Assembly (NCBI RefSeq): GCF_946479975.1
Contig: NZ_CAMLIX010000026.1
Coordinates: 1 to 32,939, forward strand
Length of the DNA: 32,939 nucleotides
From: an uncultured Flavobacterium sp.
GTDB lineage: Bacteria > Bacteroidota > Bacteroidia > Flavobacteriales > Flavobacteriaceae
Reading direction: 5' to 3'
The notes under the pieces were generated by a model. The model was given only the letters and a program-made list of their open reading frames with translations. It searched no databases and had not been told where the DNA came from. The number at the start of each line of letters is the position of its first letter. The first letter of the stretch is position 1. This document shows positions 13,911-21,975 of this stretch, in pieces. A program made the translations under genes and the position numbers.

Positions 13911-14387
13911 ATGAGTAAAGTATCTTATTATACAGCAGAAGGATTAAAAAAATTAAAAGATGAATTGGAGCACCTGAAAAGTGTTATGCGTCCAAAAGCA
14001 TCTCAAGATATTGCAGAAGCGAGAGATAAAGGAGATTTGTCTGAAAATGCAGAATATGATGCAGCAAAAGAAGCGCAGGGTTTATTAGAAATGAGAATTG
14101 CAAAAATGGAAGAAGTTTATTCTAATGCAAGATTAATTGACGAGTCTCAGCTAGATGTTTCTAAAGTTTTGGTTTTATCTAATGTAAAAATCAAAAACCA
14201 AAGTAACGGAATGGAAATGAAATATACACTTGTTGCTGAAAGTGAAGCAGATTTAAAAACTGGAAAAATCTCAGTAACTTCTCCTATTGGAAAAGGTTTA
14301 TTAGGAAAATCTGTTGGAGAAGTAGCAGAAATCACAGTTCCAAACGGAGTTTTGAAATTTGAAGTTTTGGAAATCTCAAGAGACTAA
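13911..14387 (+). CDS. greA: Transcription elongation factor GreA
   Basis: From ATG 13911 (MSKVSYYTAEGL) the protein has 158 residues, the family norm; a GTG at 13854 would start within the promoter and is rejected. GreA enters the RNA polymerase secondary channel and stimulates cleavage of backtracked transcripts. The N-terminal coiled coil carries the acidic tip in ARDKGDLSENAEYDAAKEAQ (about residues 36-55, with the conserved D and E). The C-terminal globular domain contains SVTSPIGKGLLGKSVGEVAEITVPNG. A HIT gene follows 70 bp later and may share the transcript. Confidence 0.96.
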   Translation: MSKVSYYTAEGLKKLKDELEHLKSVMRPKASQDIAEARDKGDLSENAEYDAAKEAQGLLEMRIAKMEEVYSNARLIDESQLDVSKVLVLSNVKIKNQSNGMEMKYTLVAESEADLKTGKISVTSPIGKGLLGKSVGEVAEITVPNGVLKFEVLEISRD

Positions 14388-14457
14388 TTTTAGTTTAATT
14401 GGTTAACCGTTCATTCGTTTAACCGATTTAACGATTAACCGATTACACAAACAAACA

Positions 14458-14847
14458 ATGAGTTCAATATTCACTAAAATAGTAAACGGAGAAATTCCAG
14501 CTTATAAAATTGCCGAAGACGAAAACTATTTGGCTTTTTTAGATGTAAATCCAAATGCTAAAGGACACACACTTTGTATTCCAAAACAAGAAATCGATAA
14601 GATTTTTGATATGGATGATGAACTTTATTTAGGCTTGATGAAGTTTTCTAAAAAAGTAGCTGCGGCTTTAGAAAAAACAGTTCCATGCAAAAGAGTCGGA
14701 ATTGCAGTTGTTGGACTAGAAGTCCCTCACGCACACGTACATTTAATTCCGCTGAATGAAATGGATGAAATGCGTTTTATAAATAAAGTATCACTTTCAA
14801 AAGAAGAATTTGAAGCTTTAGCAAAAGACATTCAATCTAATTTGTAA
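14458..14847 (+). CDS. HIT family nucleotide-binding protein
   Basis: The 129-residue protein has the histidine triad motif VPHAHVHLIPL (H91, H93, H95), with the last His as the catalytic one, and the N-terminal FTKIVNGEIPAYKIAED typical of Hint-type proteins. Such enzymes hydrolyse nucleoside phosphoramidates or adenylylated by-products. Conserved hydrophobic segments include NYLAFLDVNPNAKGHTLCIPK. The exact substrate cannot be read from sequence. The 70-bp gap after greA contains several TTAACCGATT-like words. Confidence 0.93.
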   Translation: MSSIFTKIVNGEIPAYKIAEDENYLAFLDVNPNAKGHTLCIPKQEIDKIFDMDDELYLGLMKFSKKVAAALEKTVPCKRVGIAVVGLEVPHAHVHLIPLNEMDEMRFINKVSLSKEEFEALAKDIQSNL

Positions 14848-14865
14848 AAATAAAATGAATTTTGT

Positions 14866-14901
14866 CAGGCTTTAGTGTCCCGATGCGTCGGGTGAAGCCT
14901 T
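14866..14901. repeat. CCCGA/TCGGG hairpin after HIT gene
   Basis: AGGCTT and AAGCCT form an outer stem around the inner CCCGA-TGCG-TCGGG hairpin. There is no T-run, so it looks more like a repeat or RNA-stability stem than a terminator. Confidence 0.5.
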
Positions 14902-14913
14902 AGTTATATATTT

Positions 14914-14946
14914 AAAGTGCTGTAAATAATTTTACAGCACTTTTTT
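14914..14946. terminator. Bidirectional terminator overlapping histidine kinase 3' end
   Basis: A perfect 13-bp stem (14914-14926 with 14931-14943) around TAAT, preceded by an A-rich and followed by a T-rich tract. It covers the last codons and stop of the minus-strand kinase and also ends the plus-strand HIT transcript. Confidence 0.85.
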
Positions 14947-16083
14947 ATTTAAAGAAATCTGAAAAGTAGTTCCTTTTCCAATTTCAGAATGTAAAACCTT
15001 AATATTTCCGTTATGGTATTCTTCAACAATTCTTTTTGTTAAAGAAAGACCAAGACCCCAGCCGCGTTTTTTGGTTGTAAAACCAGGTTCGAAAATGGTT
15101 TTAAACTGTTTTTTCAAAATACCGCTTCCAGAATCTTTTATGTTGATTTTTACCAAAAAAGCATCTTGTTCAATTTGAAGATCAAGCGTTCCTTTGCCTT
15201 TCATGGCATCAATAGCATTTTTTACTAAATTTTCGATAGTCCAGCTGTGTAATGTTGGGTTTATCATTGAGAAAATAGGTTCTTGTGGTGCTTTAAATGA
15301 AAATGAAACTTGTTTAGAAAAACGAGACTGCAGGTATTCAAAAGTGTTTTGTGTTTCTTCGATAATATTTCGGCGTTCCAAAACAGGCACAGAACCAATT
15401 TTAGAAAAACGATCTGTAATCGTCTGCAGGCGCTCAATATCTTTTTCGATTTCAACACTTATAGACGGATCAATATCTTCGGTTTTTAATATCTCAACCC
15501 AGCCAATTAAAGAAGATAAAGGCGTGCCAATTTGATGCGCCGTTTCTTTTGCCATACCTGCCCAAAGTTTATTCTGAGTGGCCATTTTGGTACTTTTGTA
15601 AAAATTATAAATCAGCGCAATACACAAAACTATAATTAAGAATAAAGCAATTGGATAATATTTAAGCTTATTCAATAATCCAGAATTTCCGTAATAAAGC
15701 GTTTGATATTTTCCCGGAGCATATTCAAAAGTTATTGGCTCATTTTCATTCCTTAATCTTTTTAAATATTCGGTTCTTTTTTTCTTGTTCGAAAGAATTT
15801 CGTTTGGAACGTTGGTAGAGCTGACCACTTTATCAAATAATAGCACTATGGCAGGAATCGAGGTGTTGTTATTAATAATTTGAAGTGGTAGTTCGACATC
15901 GGTATTTTCATTTGCATTTACAATTGTAATTTGTGCATTTACAAAAAGTTTCATCTTCAAACGTTCCTCATTTTTAAAAATTTGGAAGAAAGTGTATGTG
16001 TTCCAAAGAATTAGAGAAATAATTAAAAAGCAGACAGAAATAATAACCCAGCGAGTTGTATTTGTTCTTTCAGAAAAAGACAT
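14932..16083 (-). CDS. Membrane sensor histidine kinase, orphan
   Basis: The 383-residue protein has a transmembrane helix at about 11-33, a periplasmic region of about 110 residues without a recognised domain, a second helix at about 142-162, a HisKA dimerisation domain with the phospho-acceptor H183 in ETAHQIGTPLSSL, and a HATPase_c domain (N box ENLVKNAIDAM, G1 KDSGSGIL, G2 RGWGLGLSLTKRIVEE). The HQIGTPLSSL form of the H box is seen in several Bacteroidota kinases. No response-regulator gene is adjacent, so its partner must be elsewhere. The upstream promoter is divergent from the flavin reductase gene. Confidence 0.93.
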   Translation of the reverse strand: MSFSERTNTTRWVIISVCFLIISLILWNTYTFFQIFKNEERLKMKLFVNAQITIVNANENTDVELPLQIINNNTSIPAIVLLFDKVVSSTNVPNEILSNKKKRTEYLKRLRNENEPITFEYAPGKYQTLYYGNSGLLNKLKYYPIALFLIIVLCIALIYNFYKSTKMATQNKLWAGMAKETAHQIGTPLSSLIGWVEILKTEDIDPSISVEIEKDIERLQTITDRFSKIGSVPVLERRNIIEETQNTFEYLQSRFSKQVSFSFKAPQEPIFSMINPTLHSWTIENLVKNAIDAMKGKGTLDLQIEQDAFLVKINIKDSGSGILKKQFKTIFEPGFTTKKRGWGLGLSLTKRIVEEYHNGNIKVLHSEIGKGTTFQISLNKKVL

Positions 16084-16165
16084 ATCAAAATTTTTGAGGT
16101 ATAAATATAACGAAATATACCCATTCTATATTTTGAAGCTGTCGAAAGTTTTTTTGTTTTATCTG

Positions 16166-16173
16166 CAAAAGTA
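16166..16173 (-). promoter_or_regulatory. -7 promoter element of histidine kinase gene
   Basis: The minus strand reads TACTTTTG, matching TAnnTTTG. It mirrors the plus-strand element at 16198-16205. Confidence 0.5.
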
Positions 16174-16197
16174 CTTTTCATAATTAAACGATTTCGA

Positions 16198-16205
16198 TAC
16201 TTTTG
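16198..16205 (+). promoter_or_regulatory. -7 promoter element of flavin reductase gene
   Basis: TACTTTTG matches TAnnTTTG, 37 bp before the ATG at 16243. With the element at 16166-16173 it makes a back-to-back promoter pair. Confidence 0.5.
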
Positions 16206-16242
16206 CAGGTACAAAAATGAGATTCTGTTTAAAACCAAAACT

Positions 16243-17118
16243 ATGATCAGCATTAACCCTAAAGAAATTCCAACGGCCCAATTGCAAGGCTATTTACAGA
16301 GTTCCATTGGTCCAAGGCCAATTGCTTTCGCGAGTACCATCAGCGATAAGGGAATTCCGAATCTGTCGCCGTTTAGTTTCTTTAATGTTTTTAGTGCCAA
16401 TCCGCCAATTTTGGTTTTTTCGCCATCGCGTCGTGTTCGTGATAATACAATAAAACATACGTTAATTAATGCCGAAGCAACCCGCGAAGTAGTAATTAAT
16501 GTAGTGAATTTTGACTTGGTACAGCAGACTTCTCTTGCAAGTACAGAATATGGCGATGGAGTAAATGAATTTATAAAAGCGGGTTTAACGCAAATTCCTT
16601 CAGATATTGTAAAACCGTATCGAGTAAAAGAATCTCCAGTACAGTTTGAATGCAAGATCACGCAGATTATTCCGTTAGGAACAGAAGGTGGAGCAGGGAA
16701 TTTAATTTTATGTGAAGTAGTAAAAATCCATATTCACGAATCGATTTTAGATGAAAACGGCGCAATCGACCAGCATAAAATCGATTTGGTTTCCAGATTA
16801 GGAAGTAATTGGTATTCAAGATCCAATCAAGGACTTTTTGAAGTGGCAAAACCCTTAACAACCCTGGGAGTTGGAGTAGATGCAATACCAGATTTTGTAA
16901 AAGAAAGTGCTGTTTTTGACGGAAATGATTTAGGTAAATTAGGCAACATTGAAGCCTTGCCTACAATTGAAGAAGTTAGTATATTTGTGAAACAAAATTT
17001 TGCAGTCAAAGGCGTTTTAAGCTCAGACGACCAGAAAAAAGTACACTTAGAGGCCAAAAAGTATTTGGATAATGGCGATGTCGAATCGGCTTGGAAAGTG
17101 CTTTTAGCCAAGAAATAA
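16243..17118 (+). CDS. Flavin reductase-like, FMN-binding split-barrel protein
   Basis: The 291-residue protein has the FMN-binding split-barrel signature: GPRPIAFASTISDKGIPNLSPFSFFN (about 23-48), then NPPILVFSPSRRVRDNTIKHT and EVVINVVNFDLVQQTSLAS. Family members reduce flavin with NAD(P)H or act as flavoredoxin-like electron carriers. After the barrel (to about 210), a C-terminal stretch (about 240-291), helical by appearance, is probably an added regulatory or oligomerisation part. DUF3127 follows 33 bp downstream and is likely cotranscribed. The physiological partner is unknown. Confidence 0.88.
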   Translation: MISINPKEIPTAQLQGYLQSSIGPRPIAFASTISDKGIPNLSPFSFFNVFSANPPILVFSPSRRVRDNTIKHTLINAEATREVVINVVNFDLVQQTSLASTEYGDGVNEFIKAGLTQIPSDIVKPYRVKESPVQFECKITQIIPLGTEGGAGNLILCEVVKIHIHESILDENGAIDQHKIDLVSRLGSNWYSRSNQGLFEVAKPLTTLGVGVDAIPDFVKESAVFDGNDLGKLGNIEALPTIEEVSIFVKQNFAVKGVLSSDDQKKVHLEAKKYLDNGDVESAWKVLLAKK

Positions 17119-17151
17119 AAGAAATAGAAACAATAATTAATACAAACGAAG

Positions 17152-17523
17152 ATGGAAGTTACAGGAAAAGTAAAAGTGGTTAACCCAGAGCAGCAAGTTA
17201 GTGCCTCATTCAAAAAAAGAGAATTAGTTGTTACTACTGAGGAGCAGTATCCACAACATATTTTAATCGAATTTACACAAGATAAATGCGATTTATTGAG
17301 TAGCTATAAGCAAGGAGAGGCAGTAAAAGTTTCTATCAATTTAAGAGGAAGAGAATGGGTTAATCCACAAGGAGAAACTAGATATTTTAATAGTATTCAA
17401 GGTTGGAGAATCGAAAGATTAGCAGACGCAGGACCTTCGCAGGCAGCGCCAATGCCAGCAGCTGAAACTTTTGCACCAGCTACAAATGTAAGCGATGACG
17501 AACCAGACGATTTACCGTTCTAA
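17152..17523 (+). CDS. DUF3127 protein with SSB-like acidic C terminus
   Basis: The 123-residue protein matches DUF3127: a single compact beta-rich domain (about residues 1-90) with MEVTGKVKVVNPEQQVSASFKKRELVV and NLRGREWVNPQGETRYFNSIQGWRIE, consistent with an OB fold. A flexible Ala/Pro linker (about 92-112) leads to the tail SDDEPDDLPF. That tail closely resembles the acidic DDxPF tip by which single-stranded-DNA-binding protein recruits repair enzymes. A nucleic-acid-binding role is inferred from fold and tail. The gene ends before a repeat-built terminator hairpin (17547-17593). Confidence 0.85.
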   Translation: MEVTGKVKVVNPEQQVSASFKKRELVVTTEEQYPQHILIEFTQDKCDLLSSYKQGEAVKVSINLRGREWVNPQGETRYFNSIQGWRIERLADAGPSQAAPMPAAETFAPATNVSDDEPDDLPF

Positions 17524-17546
17524 GAAGGTTTAAATTACAATATTTT

Positions 17547-17600
17547 AAATTCCAAATTCCAATTCATTCGACTGAATTCGGAATTTGGAATTTTGTTTTT
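17547..17600 (+). terminator. Terminator hairpin made of inverted TTTGGAATTT-type repeats
   Basis: AAATTCCAAATTCC (17547-17560) plus AATTC pairs with GAATT-GGAATTTGGAATTT (17574-17593), followed by TGTTTTTG. It lies 24 bp past the DUF3127 stop. The rest of the 206-bp gap before aat holds another direct copy of the repeat (17674-17699) and nothing else recognised. Confidence 0.65.
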
Positions 17601-17729
17601 GAGTTAGTTTTGTCATATCGCTGAAAGGAGAAATTACACAAGTAATTCTGTAAGGCAAGATTATGAAAGTCTAGAGTTTGGAATTTGGAATTTCAAAATT
17701 TTAATTTCTTCAACATTGAATAGTAAAAA

Positions 17730-18368
17730 ATGTATTATTTATTTAGCGATTTATTTTTTCCGCCAGTAACAGAAGCCGATGAAGAAGGTGTTTTGGCAAT
17801 TGGAGGAGATTTGAGTTCAGAGCGTTTACAATTGGCTTATAAGAGTGGTATATTTCCTTGGTTTAACGAAGGAGAACCCATTCTTTGGTGGGCGCCAGAT
17901 CCTAGAATGGTATTGTTTTTTGATGAATTGGTGATATCCAAAAGCATGAAAAAGATCCTAAATAAGAAAATGTTTAAGGTAACTTACAACAAAAACTTTA
18001 GAGATGTTATTTCAAATTGTCAGCAGATTAAACGCGATGGACAAAATGGAACTTGGATTTCTAACGAAATGATCGATGCTTATTGTAAATTAAATGAAGA
18101 AGGAATAGCTAAATCGGTTGAGGTGTGGCAGGATGATGTCTTAGTTGGCGGTTTATACGGTATAGATCTCGGAAATATTTTTTGTGGAGAAAGTATGTTT
18201 TCCAAAGTTTCTAATGCCTCAAAAACAGCATTTATTGCTTTAGCCTTATATTTGAAAAAAGAAAATTACAAATTACTAGATTGTCAGGTTTATAATCCCC
18301 ATTTGGAGAGTTTAGGCTGTCGAGAAATTGACCGCGAAGAATTTATGTCCATATTAAAAAGCAAATAG
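17730..18368 (+). CDS. aat: Leucyl/phenylalanyl-tRNA-protein transferase
   Basis: The 212-residue protein adds Leu or Phe from charged tRNA to proteins with N-terminal Arg or Lys, marking them for ClpS-ClpAP degradation in the N-end rule pathway. Diagnostic segments are FPPVTEADEEGVLAIGGDLSSERLQLAYKSGIFPWF near the start, ILWWAPDPRMVLF, and DLGNIFCGESMFSKVSNASKTAF with DCQVYNPHLESLG near the end. Its length is within the family range. The MOSC gene starts 2 bp after its stop, suggesting one transcript. Confidence 0.97.
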   Translation: MYYLFSDLFFPPVTEADEEGVLAIGGDLSSERLQLAYKSGIFPWFNEGEPILWWAPDPRMVLFFDELVISKSMKKILNKKMFKVTYNKNFRDVISNCQQIKRDGQNGTWISNEMIDAYCKLNEEGIAKSVEVWQDDVLVGGLYGIDLGNIFCGESMFSKVSNASKTAFIALALYLKKENYKLLDCQVYNPHLESLGCREIDREEFMSILKSK

Positions 18369-18370
18369 AA

Positions 18371-19165
18371 ATGAGTGCAATATACAGGGTAACAGAAATT
18401 TATATTTATCCGATAAAAAGTTTAGCGGGAATTAGTTTAAAAAGTGCCAATGCAGAAGAAATGGGCTTTGAAAACGATCGTCGCTGGATGTTAATAAACG
18501 CTGAAAATGTTCATGTTACGCAAAGAGAATATCCTAGTATGAGTCAGTTTTATCCAGAGATTTTGGGAGATAAAATTAAAATTACTTTTGAAGGAGAAAC
18601 GCTTGAATTTTCTATTAACGAATATTTAGAAAGTCCTATAAATTCTAATGTTTGGGATGATAAAAGTGAAGTTTTTGAAGTGAATAATAGCGCATCAAAA
18701 TGGTTTAGTGATAAATTAGGTTTTGAATGCAAATTGGTTAAAATCTTAAATATTGGAGATCGTCAGCATGAAAGATCAAATTCACAAGAAATCTACAATG
18801 TTAGTTTGGCCGATGCCTATCCGTATTTGTTGATTGGTACCGGAAGTCTTGATTTTTTAAATGAAAAATTAGCAGACAAAATTACTATTAAAAGGTTTCG
18901 TCCAAACATTGTAGTGAGTACAATAAATGCTCATGAAGAAGATGATTTTAAGGATTTTACAATTGGCGGAGTTCAATTTAAAAACATAAAACCCTGCGGA
19001 AGATGTATTATGGTAAATAATGATCCGCAGAAAGGAATTGTAAAAAAAGAACCTTTAAAAACGTTAGCCAAATATAGAAATGTGAATAATTCAGTATTAT
19101 TTGGTACTAATATTGCGAGTCTAAATTCTGGAATAGTTCGTGTAGGTGATGAGGTTGTTTTCTAG
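18371..19165 (+). CDS. MOSC domain protein (mARC-like)
   Basis: The 264-residue protein has the N-terminal MOSC beta-barrel domain (YIYPIKSLAGISLKSANAEEMGFENDRRWML, about 11-41) and a C-terminal MOSC domain with RFRPNIVV and the cysteine motif KPCGRCIMVNNDPQKG (C209, C212). In mARC-type proteins a cysteine in this motif binds the molybdenum cofactor, and the proteins reduce N-hydroxylated compounds. C212 is the probable ligand. No ferredoxin domain is fused, so an external electron donor is needed. The stop codon overlaps the stop of the convergent thiF by 4 bp. Confidence 0.9.
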   Translation: MSAIYRVTEIYIYPIKSLAGISLKSANAEEMGFENDRRWMLINAENVHVTQREYPSMSQFYPEILGDKIKITFEGETLEFSINEYLESPINSNVWDDKSEVFEVNNSASKWFSDKLGFECKLVKILNIGDRQHERSNSQEIYNVSLADAYPYLLIGTGSLDFLNEKLADKITIKRFRPNIVVSTINAHEEDDFKDFTIGGVQFKNIKPCGRCIMVNNDPQKGIVKKEPLKTLAKYRNVNNSVLFGTNIASLNSGIVRVGDEVVF

Positions 19166-19872
19166 AAATTAAGCTTGGTAAAACTCCAATTTATAGTATC
19201 AAAAATTACCAATTCATTTTTTAAAGTTGGTAATTCTAAAATCAATTTAAGTGTTTCATGTGCCATCATGTTGCCAATAATTCCGGGTAAAGTTCCTAAA
19301 ACGCCATTCAAATTACAATTCGGGACATCTTTTGGATCTGGCATTTCAGGAAATAAATCACGAAGATTTTTACTTCCATTATGATTGAAAACCGCAATCT
19401 GCCCTTCAAACTTTAAAATGCTTCCATAAATCAATGGCTTTTTCAACTCAACACAAGTATCATTAACCAAATAACGAGTCGAAAAATTATCAGAACCATC
19501 AACAACAATATCATATTGTTCTATAATTTCTGAAGCATTTTCGGCCGTTAATTTTTCATTAATCGGCACAGCTTCAATCAACGGATTTAATTTTGAAACT
19601 ACTTTTTGCGCCACAATAGCTTTTTGCTGTCCAATTTCATTCTCGGTATATAAAATTTGTCGGTGAAGATTGTGAATTTCAATCGTATCGAAATCCATAA
19701 TTCCAATAAAACCAACTCCAGCCGTTGCGATATATTGTAAAATCGGACAACCTAATCCGCCAGCGCCAATTACCAAAACTCGTGCCTTTTTTAATTTTTC
19801 CTGACCTTCATCACCAATTTCAGGAAGAATAGTTTGTCTATTGTAGCGAAGGAATTCTTGAATAATACTCAT
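19162..19872 (-). CDS. thiF: ThiF-type ThiS adenylyltransferase, zinc-site cysteines absent
   Basis: The 236-residue E1-like protein uses ATP to adenylate the C-terminal glycine of ThiS for sulfur loading. Visible marks: the nucleotide loop IGAGGLG (35-41), MDFDTIEIHNLHRQILY with the conserved Asp and Arg, VDGSDNFSTRYLVND, and C186 in VPNCNLNGVLG, the position of the cysteine that couples to ThiS in E. coli. The two CxxC pairs that bind zinc in E. coli ThiF are missing: KNLRDLFPE replaces the first and the protein ends before the second. It is the last gene of the thiamine operon, which supports ThiF over MoeB. Confidence 0.9.
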   Translation of the reverse strand: MSIIQEFLRYNRQTILPEIGDEGQEKLKKARVLVIGAGGLGCPILQYIATAGVGFIGIMDFDTIEIHNLHRQILYTENEIGQQKAIVAQKVVSKLNPLIEAVPINEKLTAENASEIIEQYDIVVDGSDNFSTRYLVNDTCVELKKPLIYGSILKFEGQIAVFNHNGSKNLRDLFPEMPDPKDVPNCNLNGVLGTLPGIIGNMMAHETLKLILELPTLKNELVIFDTINWSFTKLNF

Positions 19873-19902
19873 GTGGAAATTTTAGATTTTAGATTTTAGA
19901 TT

Positions 19903-19947
19903 GATGTTGGAATTTGGAATTTTTTGCGAAGCTTCGGAATTGGAATT
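19903..19947. repeat. TTGGAATTT-type repeat with CGAAGCTTCG palindrome between thiF and thiH
   Basis: TTGGAATTTGGAATTT, then the palindrome CGAAGCTTCG, then GGAATTGGAATTT. It fills the spacer of the operon; the same word recurs in many gaps of this window. Confidence 0.6.
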
Positions 19948-21059
19948 TAAACAAAAGCTTTTGTCCAATCTTTCCAAACGGGTTCATAACCTGCATTTTT
20001 TATGATTTTTGAAATTTCCTCTGCAGAACGTTCATCACTGATTTCAAATTGTTCCAAAGATTGCGGATCAACGACATAGCCTCCTGGATTTGTTTTAGAA
20101 CCCGCACTCATACTCGTAACGCCAATTGGAATTATATTGTTTCTGAATTTTTCATTTTCTCTGGTTGAGATTGAAATTTCCAGATCTTCATTCCACAATC
20201 GGTAAGCACAAATTAATTGCGTCAAATCTTTATCATCCATAATAAAATTCGGTTCGATAATGCCTTCTGCGGGACGCAAACGTGGAAAAGAAACCGAGTA
20301 TTTGGTCTGCCAATATTTCTTCTGCAAATAATCTAAATGTAATGCATTGAAGAAACTATCGGTTCGCCAATCTTCTAAACCTAATAAAACGCCCAAGCCA
20401 ATTTTATGAATTCCCGCAGTTCCTATTCGGTCAGGAGTTTCCAGTCGATAATCAAAATTTGATTTTTTGCCTTTTGTATGATACTTTTTATAAACTTCTT
20501 GATGATATGTTTCCTGATAAACCAAAACGGAATACACTCCAGCTTCATGCAAACGTTCATAATCTTCGGTAGAAAGTGGCTGAACTTCAACAGAAATAAT
20601 CGAAAAATGTTCTTTTATTAAATTGATTGCATTCAGAAAATAATTGATGTTCACCATATAATTTGCTTCACCTGTAACCAACAAAACATGATCAAATCCT
20701 GTATTTTTTAAGGCTTCGACTTCGAGTTTGATCTCAGCATCAGTAAGGGTTTTTCGTTTGATTTTATTGTCAAGACTAAATCCGCAATAAGTGCAAATGT
20801 TTTGGCATTCGTTGCTTAGGTATAATGGAGCATACATTTGAATGGTTTTCCCGAAACGGTTTTTGGTTATTTCGTGGCATTTTTGTGCCATTTGCTCTAA
20901 ATAATTCTGAGCAACAGGAGAAATCAAAATCAAAAAATCATCGAGATTATATTTGGTTTTAGTCAAAGTTAGTTCGACATCTTTGGATGTTGTTTTGTAT
21001 ATTTTGGTTTGAATTTCATCCCAATTATATTGATCAAAAATAGATTTGAATGTTTTCAT
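19947..21059 (-). CDS. thiH: 2-iminoacetate synthase
   Basis: This radical SAM enzyme (370 residues) cleaves tyrosine to dehydroglycine (2-iminoacetate) for thiazole synthesis. The cluster motif CQNICTYC supplies C85, C89 and C92 in CxxxCxxC spacing, typical of radical SAM proteins. Further family segments are VLLVTGEANYMV, YSVLVYQETYH, GLGVLLGLEDWRTDSF and SVSFPRLRPAEG. It follows thiG across a spacer with a long hairpin (21076-21188). Oxygen-sensitive ThiH, rather than the glycine oxidase ThiO, fits a micro-aerobic or anaerobic-origin pathway. Confidence 0.97.
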   Translation of the reverse strand: MKTFKSIFDQYNWDEIQTKIYKTTSKDVELTLTKTKYNLDDFLILISPVAQNYLEQMAQKCHEITKNRFGKTIQMYAPLYLSNECQNICTYCGFSLDNKIKRKTLTDAEIKLEVEALKNTGFDHVLLVTGEANYMVNINYFLNAINLIKEHFSIISVEVQPLSTEDYERLHEAGVYSVLVYQETYHQEVYKKYHTKGKKSNFDYRLETPDRIGTAGIHKIGLGVLLGLEDWRTDSFFNALHLDYLQKKYWQTKYSVSFPRLRPAEGIIEPNFIMDDKDLTQLICAYRLWNEDLEISISTRENEKFRNNIIPIGVTSMSAGSKTNPGGYVVDPQSLEQFEISDERSAEEISKIIKNAGYEPVWKDWTKAFV

Positions 21060-21075
21060 TTAAATGTTGTTTTTT

Positions 21076-21188
21076 AACGCAAAGAGCGCTAAGAATTCGC
21101 AAAGTTCGCAAAGCTCTGAGTTCTTATTATTAATAATTAAGCTCGCAAAGCTTAGCGAACTTTGCGAATTCTTAGCGTACTTTGCGTT
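21076..21188. repeat. Long inverted repeat of CGCAAAG type between thiG and thiH
   Basis: Two 40-bp arms (21076-21115 and 21149-21188) match at 37 of 40 positions around a 33-bp loop. Each arm carries CGCTAAGAATTCGC and CGCAAAGTTCGC. It is the same family as the repeat at 36-167. In the operon mRNA it would form a very stable stem directly after the thiG stop. Confidence 0.85.
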
Positions 21189-21198
21189 ATTGAAAAAA

Positions 21199-21975
21199 TT
21201 ACTCATAAAGAAAAGAAGTCAAAGGGCTAGAAGCCGAAGCATAATTCTGCTGCTTGGCAACTTTAGCCTCAAAGGCCTTTCTTCCCGCAATAACCGCTTC
21301 TTTAAAAGCCTCAGCCATTAAACTTGGATTGTCAGCAACAGCAATAGCCGTATTTACCAAAACAGCATCGGCACCAATTTCCATTGCTTTTGCAGCGTCA
21401 GATGGAGCGCCAATTCCTGCATCTACAATTACAGGAACCGTACTTTGATCAATTATAATTTCTAAAAAATCGATTGTTTTTAAACCTTTATTGCTTCCAA
21501 TTGGCGAACCTAAAGGCATTACAGCAGAAGTTCCTGCGCTTTCTAGATGTTTACACAAAACAGGATCGGCGTGAATGTAGGGAAGAACTATGAAACCCAA
21601 TTTTGCCAATTCTTCTGTTGCTTTTAAAGTTTCAATTGGATCCGGCATTAAATATTTTGGATCAGGATGAATTTCAAGTTTTACCCAATTTGTTTCTAAT
21701 GCTTCACGAGCCAATTGCGCTGCAAAAACAGCCTCTTTAGCATTTCGCGCCCCAGAAGTATTTGGAAGCAAATTGATGTTCGGATGTTTTAAATGTGATA
21801 AAATAGCATCAGTATCGGTTTCTAAATCAATACGTTTTAAAGCAACCGTAACCAATTCGCTTTCAGATGCTAAAATGGCATTTTCCATTTCTTCATTCGA
21901 ACCAAATTTTCCTGTTCCAAGAAATAAGCGAGATTTGAAACTTTTATCTCCGATATTAAACAATGATGTTGGCAT
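21199..21975 (-). CDS. thiG: Thiazole synthase
   Basis: The 258-residue TIM-barrel enzyme condenses deoxyxylulose 5-phosphate, dehydroglycine (from ThiH) and ThiS-thiocarboxylate sulfur to thiazole phosphate. The Schiff-base lysine is K99 in [17 protein letters not shown]. Other family segments are [45 protein letters not shown] and [32 protein letters not shown]. Its start overlaps the end of thiE by 20 bp, implying translational coupling. Confidence 0.98.
   Translation of the reverse strand: MPTSLFNIGDKSFKSRLFLGTGKFGSNEEMENAILASESELVTVALKRIDLETDTDAILSHLKHPNINLLPNTSGARNAKEAVFAAQLAREALETNWVKLEIHPDPKYLMPDPIETLKATEELAKLGFIVLPYIHADPVLCKHLESAGTSAVMPLGSPIGSNKGLKTIDFLEIIIDQSTVPVIVDAGIGAPSDAAKAMEIGADAVLVNTAIAVADNPSLMAEAFKEAVIAGRKAFEAKVAKQQNYASASSPLTSFLYE

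Noticed and set aside
13903..13914. Three-codon ORF (ATG AAG TTA TGA) overlapping the greA start
   Set aside because: An ATGA overlap can couple translation, but an ORF this short is expected by chance and has no visible ribosome binding site.
19162..19872. moeB (molybdopterin pathway) instead of thiF, because of the MOSC neighbour
   Set aside because: The MOSC gene is convergent, while this gene is last in a complete thi operon that otherwise lacks thiF.
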